IMG/VR virus record: IMGVR_UViG_3300044470_000063
Span: 1 to 45,361 of that record
Length of the DNA: 45,361 nt
Source of the DNA: a virus
Direction: 5' to 3' (one strand)
The translations under genes were made by a program, and so were the position numbers. Below, piece by piece: positions 43,732 through 45,361 of this stretch (position 1 is the stretch's first letter; each line of letters opens with the position of its first letter). The notes beneath the pieces are model-generated. The model had not been told where the DNA came from, did not search any database, and saw only the letters and a list, made by a program, of their open reading frames with translations.

Positions 43732-43967
43732 TTCACTTCCTCCCTGGCCTTGAGCATGGCGGAGGCAATCCGATAGGTGCAGTCCACAAGCCCTTCAATG
43801 CTCGACTCGAGCCCGTGTTTCGCCAAAAGCCCCGTCAGCGCGGCAGCGGCGAAGTAGTCGAGCATGGTTAATCCGCCCCTAGCTACAAGTACAAGACTCT
43901 CTTGATACTTGTCATAGTCGTATTCTGGTTGTGGAAACGCCGGTCCTCCTGTTTTATCGTTCATCAT
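43728..43967 (-). CDS. Small phage protein with GGPAFP motif, 79 aa
   Basis: A 79-residue protein starting MMNDKTGGPAFPQPEYDYDK. GGPAFP followed by GGLTMLDYFAAAALTGLLAK is a widespread phage pattern (GGPAFP...GLTlRDYFAA.AL.Gll), present in many early operons without assigned function. The remainder is a helix, IEGLVDCTYRIASAMLKARE. Two adjacent ATGs exist; AAAGGAGTGGA precedes the first. Overlaps the preceding coiled-coil gene. Confidence 0.75.
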   Translation of the reverse strand: MMNDKTGGPAFPQPEYDYDKYQESLVLVARGGLTMLDYFAAAALTGLLAKHGLESSIEGLVDCTYRIASAMLKAREEVK

Positions 43968-44713
43968 TCCACTCCTTTCGTCTCTTCCTCAGCCAGATTG
44001 TTTTCCTCCTCCAGCGACAGGGCTCGAACAGCTACCATCAGGTTGAACAGCTTCGTCCTGACGGCTATTACTGTTGCCGACTCCCGCTCTTGTTCGAGCT
44101 TGCAAAAGACAGCTTCTCGCATCTCCTCCGCACCTTCGAGACGGGCGGCATCCACATCCGATTGGGTCTTGCAGCTTTGCAGTGCCTTGCGAAGCTCTTT
44201 CGCTTCTGCTATCAGGACGGCTCCGTTTATCTGTTCTCGGCTCAGTTCTCGGCGAAGGGCGGAGTTCTCGGCGGTAAGGCGGTCAAAGCCCTCGCGGAGA
44301 CCGAAGGCGGTTGCATCGGCGACAGTGGTTTCGTAGCGGGATTGGCTTAGTTCCTCCCGGAGCTTCGCCACATCTGCGTCGTAATCGGCTCGCGGGACCA
44401 TTCGCTGCTGCTTCTCCATCAGGATACTTATGTCATCCTTGAGCTTCGCCACCTCACTTTTCTCTCCGTTGGCGAGGGCGAGAATGGCGTCAGCTATCCA
44501 TTCGCGTAACGTTAGGCCGCTAGCAAACTTACCAGGGTACTCAAGCTTATAATCCCGTGCCACCCTCGCTGCATCCTCCAGACCTTGGAGGTAGCCGTCG
44601 CGGTGGGCGGGTATTCTTCCGGCAGCGTAAGACTCGCGCATATTTTCAATTTGGTCGGCGTTCCATTGGTGCCGCTGATGCACGCTATCGAACCATTTGT
44701 CAAAGTTTTCCAT
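43964..44713 (-). CDS. Coiled-coil hypothetical protein, 249 aa
   Basis: A 249-residue protein starting MENFDKWFDSVHQRHQWNAD. Residues 1-80 are a globular helical head (GYLQGLEDAARVARDYKLEY, LREWIADAILALANGEK). Residues about 85-235 are an acidic/basic heptad coiled coil (LKDDISILMEKQQRM, ALRREL, LEGAEEMREAVFCKLEQERE). It resembles structural or regulatory phage coiled coils, but I do not recognise it. Strong ribosome site GCAGGAGGGAAGGG. Second gene of the operon after the HTH gene. Confidence 0.7.
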   Translation of the reverse strand: MENFDKWFDSVHQRHQWNADQIENMRESYAAGRIPAHRDGYLQGLEDAARVARDYKLEYPGKFASGLTLREWIADAILALANGEKSEVAKLKDDISILMEKQQRMVPRADYDADVAKLREELSQSRYETTVADATAFGLREGFDRLTAENSALRRELSREQINGAVLIAEAKELRKALQSCKTQSDVDAARLEGAEEMREAVFCKLEQERESATVIAVRTKLFNLMVAVRALSLEEENNLAEEETKGVE

Positions 44714-44738
44714 CCCTTCCCTCCTGCGCCATTGGCGG

Positions 44739-44924
44739 TTATTGAAGCTCCCATACTTTCTTTTTCATCCCCTGTGCTATGAGGGTGGCTGTGCCGAGGG
44801 TGACAATCCCTCCCCTGATAGCTTTATAGATAGTGGACGCTGATAGCCCCGTTTTCACCGCCAATTCTTCCGGCCTCATATCTCCCATAGCTTCTTTCAA
44901 CTTAGTAAGTTTAATGCCTCTCAT
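44739..44924 (-). CDS. XRE/Cro-like HTH regulator, 61 aa
   Basis: A 61-residue protein starting MRGIKLTKLKEAMGDMRPEE. It has an N-terminal helix, then ELAVKTGLSASTIYKAIRGG, the HTH of the XRE/Cro family (T-G-x-S-x-x-T-I-Y-K), then ATLIAQGMKKKVWELQ. Cro-size proteins at the head of an early operon set phage gene expression. Strong ribosome site ACGGAGGTGTAA and the promoter at 44953 indicate that it autoregulates its own operon. It faces a divergent promoter for the repeat-protein gene. Confidence 0.85.
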   Translation of the reverse strand: MRGIKLTKLKEAMGDMRPEELAVKTGLSASTIYKAIRGGIVTLGTATLIAQGMKKKVWELQ

Positions 44925-44952
44925 TTACACCTCCGTTATAAAAGATGTTGCC

Positions 44953-44980
44953 AATATATATGATGCGCGGAGAAAAGCAA
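44953..44980 (-). promoter_or_regulatory. Promoter of - strand early operon
   Basis: On the - strand TTGCTT (plus 44975-44980), a 16-nt spacer, and TATATT (44953-44958; 5 of 6). It sits 29 nt upstream of the HTH start and back-to-back with a rightward promoter. Confidence 0.6.
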
Positions 44981-45007
44981 GAAAAATATATTACGCAAAA
45001 TTTTTTC

Positions 45008-45037
45008 TTGACTCTGCCGTCCCACCTATGACAGTAT
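45008..45037 (+). promoter_or_regulatory. Rightward promoter of repeat-protein gene
   Basis: TTGACT (45008-45013), an 18-nt spacer, and CAGTAT (45032-45037), followed 38 nt later by the ATG at 45075 and a CAAGGAGGACACAA ribosome site. The -10 is weak (3 of 6). Confidence 0.5.
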
Positions 45038-45074
45038 GCAACCACCAATGCAAGACACCCCAAGGAGGACACAA

Positions 45075-45361
45075 ATGAAAAGATCGGAATTTCTGAAACT
45101 CGTCAGCGCAGTCGCAGCCCGCACGCTGGTCTTGGTTGGCAAAGAAGCCCTGAAAGCGGTCGAGAGAAACGGCGCCGCGCTGCAGTACGTGAAGGATCAG
45201 ACCGAACCCATCTGCCTGAAAGCGGTCGAGAGAAACGCCTACGCGCTGCAGTACGTGAAGGATCAGACCGAACCCATCTGCCTGAAAGCGGTCGAGAGAA
45301 ACGGCGACGCGCTGCAGTACGTGAAGGATCAGACCGAACCCATCTGCCTGAAAGCGGTCGA
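45075..45361 (+). CDS. DUF4116-like repeat protein, 3' end cut by window edge
   Basis: ATG 45075 after CAAGGAGGACACAA. A short lead (MKRSEFLKLVSAVAARTLVL) is followed by tandem 22-residue units of the type LKAVERNGAALQYVKDQTEP plus IC, three complete and a fourth cut off. The pattern (hKAVExNGxALQYVKDQTxxIC) matches DUF4116-type helical repeats, often found in large repeat proteins of giant viruses, protists and phages and usually of unknown role. It could form a superhelical scaffold. The gene runs off the right edge. Confidence 0.85.
   Translation, partial: MKRSEFLKLVSAVAARTLVLVGKEALKAVERNGAALQYVKDQTEPICLKAVERNAYALQYVKDQTEPICLKAVERNGDALQYVKDQTEPICLKAV
45150..45361. repeat. 66-bp tandem repeat array (DUF4116-like units)
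   Basis: Period 66 bp: units begin at 45150, 45216, 45282 and 45348. Units are identical apart from two codons after AGAAAC (GGCGCC, GCCTAC, GGCGAC). Such identity at DNA level indicates very recent expansion, and the array continues past the right edge. Confidence 0.95.

Overview
The window is almost entirely a tailed-bacteriophage genome or prophage segment. It holds a complete head-morphogenesis block, internal virion proteins, tail-fibre genes and a lysis cassette, all on the + strand. Two blocks of small - strand genes lie at the outer ends. No tape-measure, tail-tube or sheath gene is visible, and two large internal-virion-like proteins sit where a podovirus keeps its ejection proteins, so a short-tailed virion is the best inference. 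A tyrosine recombinase, an HU-like protein and small repressor-type DNA-binding proteins point to a temperate or plasmid-like lifestyle. A lipobox protein and a Sec-type signal peptide fit a Gram-negative, moderately GC-rich host; the host taxon cannot be named from sequence alone.

Layout. 1-2.2 kb: a - strand run of small genes ending in a pentapeptide-repeat protein cut by the left edge. 2.2-6.2 kb: control region with promoters in both directions, a RepL-like winged-helix gene, the small terminase, a striking non-coding G-run/pyrimidine tract (3.9-4.4 kb), a zinc-finger protein, a tyrosine recombinase and a perfect DnaA box. 6.2-9.05 kb: RHH regulator, HU-like protein, lipoprotein, a degenerate tRNA-Trp-like gene and small phage genes. 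9.05-12.4 kb: HNH endonuclease and large terminase, preceded and followed by two similar promoter/leader-ORF/terminator units, then a structured untranslated region. 12.4-27.9 kb: portal, scaffold, major capsid protein, decoration-like proteins, head-tail adaptor and tail structural proteins. 28-32.1 kb: two internal virion proteins. 32.1-34.6 kb: a translationally coupled cargo operon (Asp/Glu-racemase-like enzyme, PurD-like ATP-grasp ligase, HEIIE-motif protein). 34.7-39.5 kb: tail-fibre genes ending in a diversity-generating-retroelement (DGR) target with a C-terminal variable region, a perfect downstream inverted repeat and a short Avd-like ORF. 39.5-41.6 kb: lysis genes. 41.6-44.9 kb: a - strand operon of small early-type genes behind a Cro-like HTH gene. 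45.0 kb to the end: a divergent gene encoding near-identical 22-residue repeats, cut by the right edge.

How it works together. The + strand late genes pack DNA, build the capsid and tail, diversify the adhesin tip and lyse the cell. The - strand blocks hold regulators and small host-directed or unknown proteins. The most notable systems are the DGR target without any reverse transcriptase or template repeat in the window, and the racemase/ATP-grasp operon, whose combination I do not recognise from any described phage system. Both window ends lie inside tandem-repeat genes, which suggests a contig broken by repeats.
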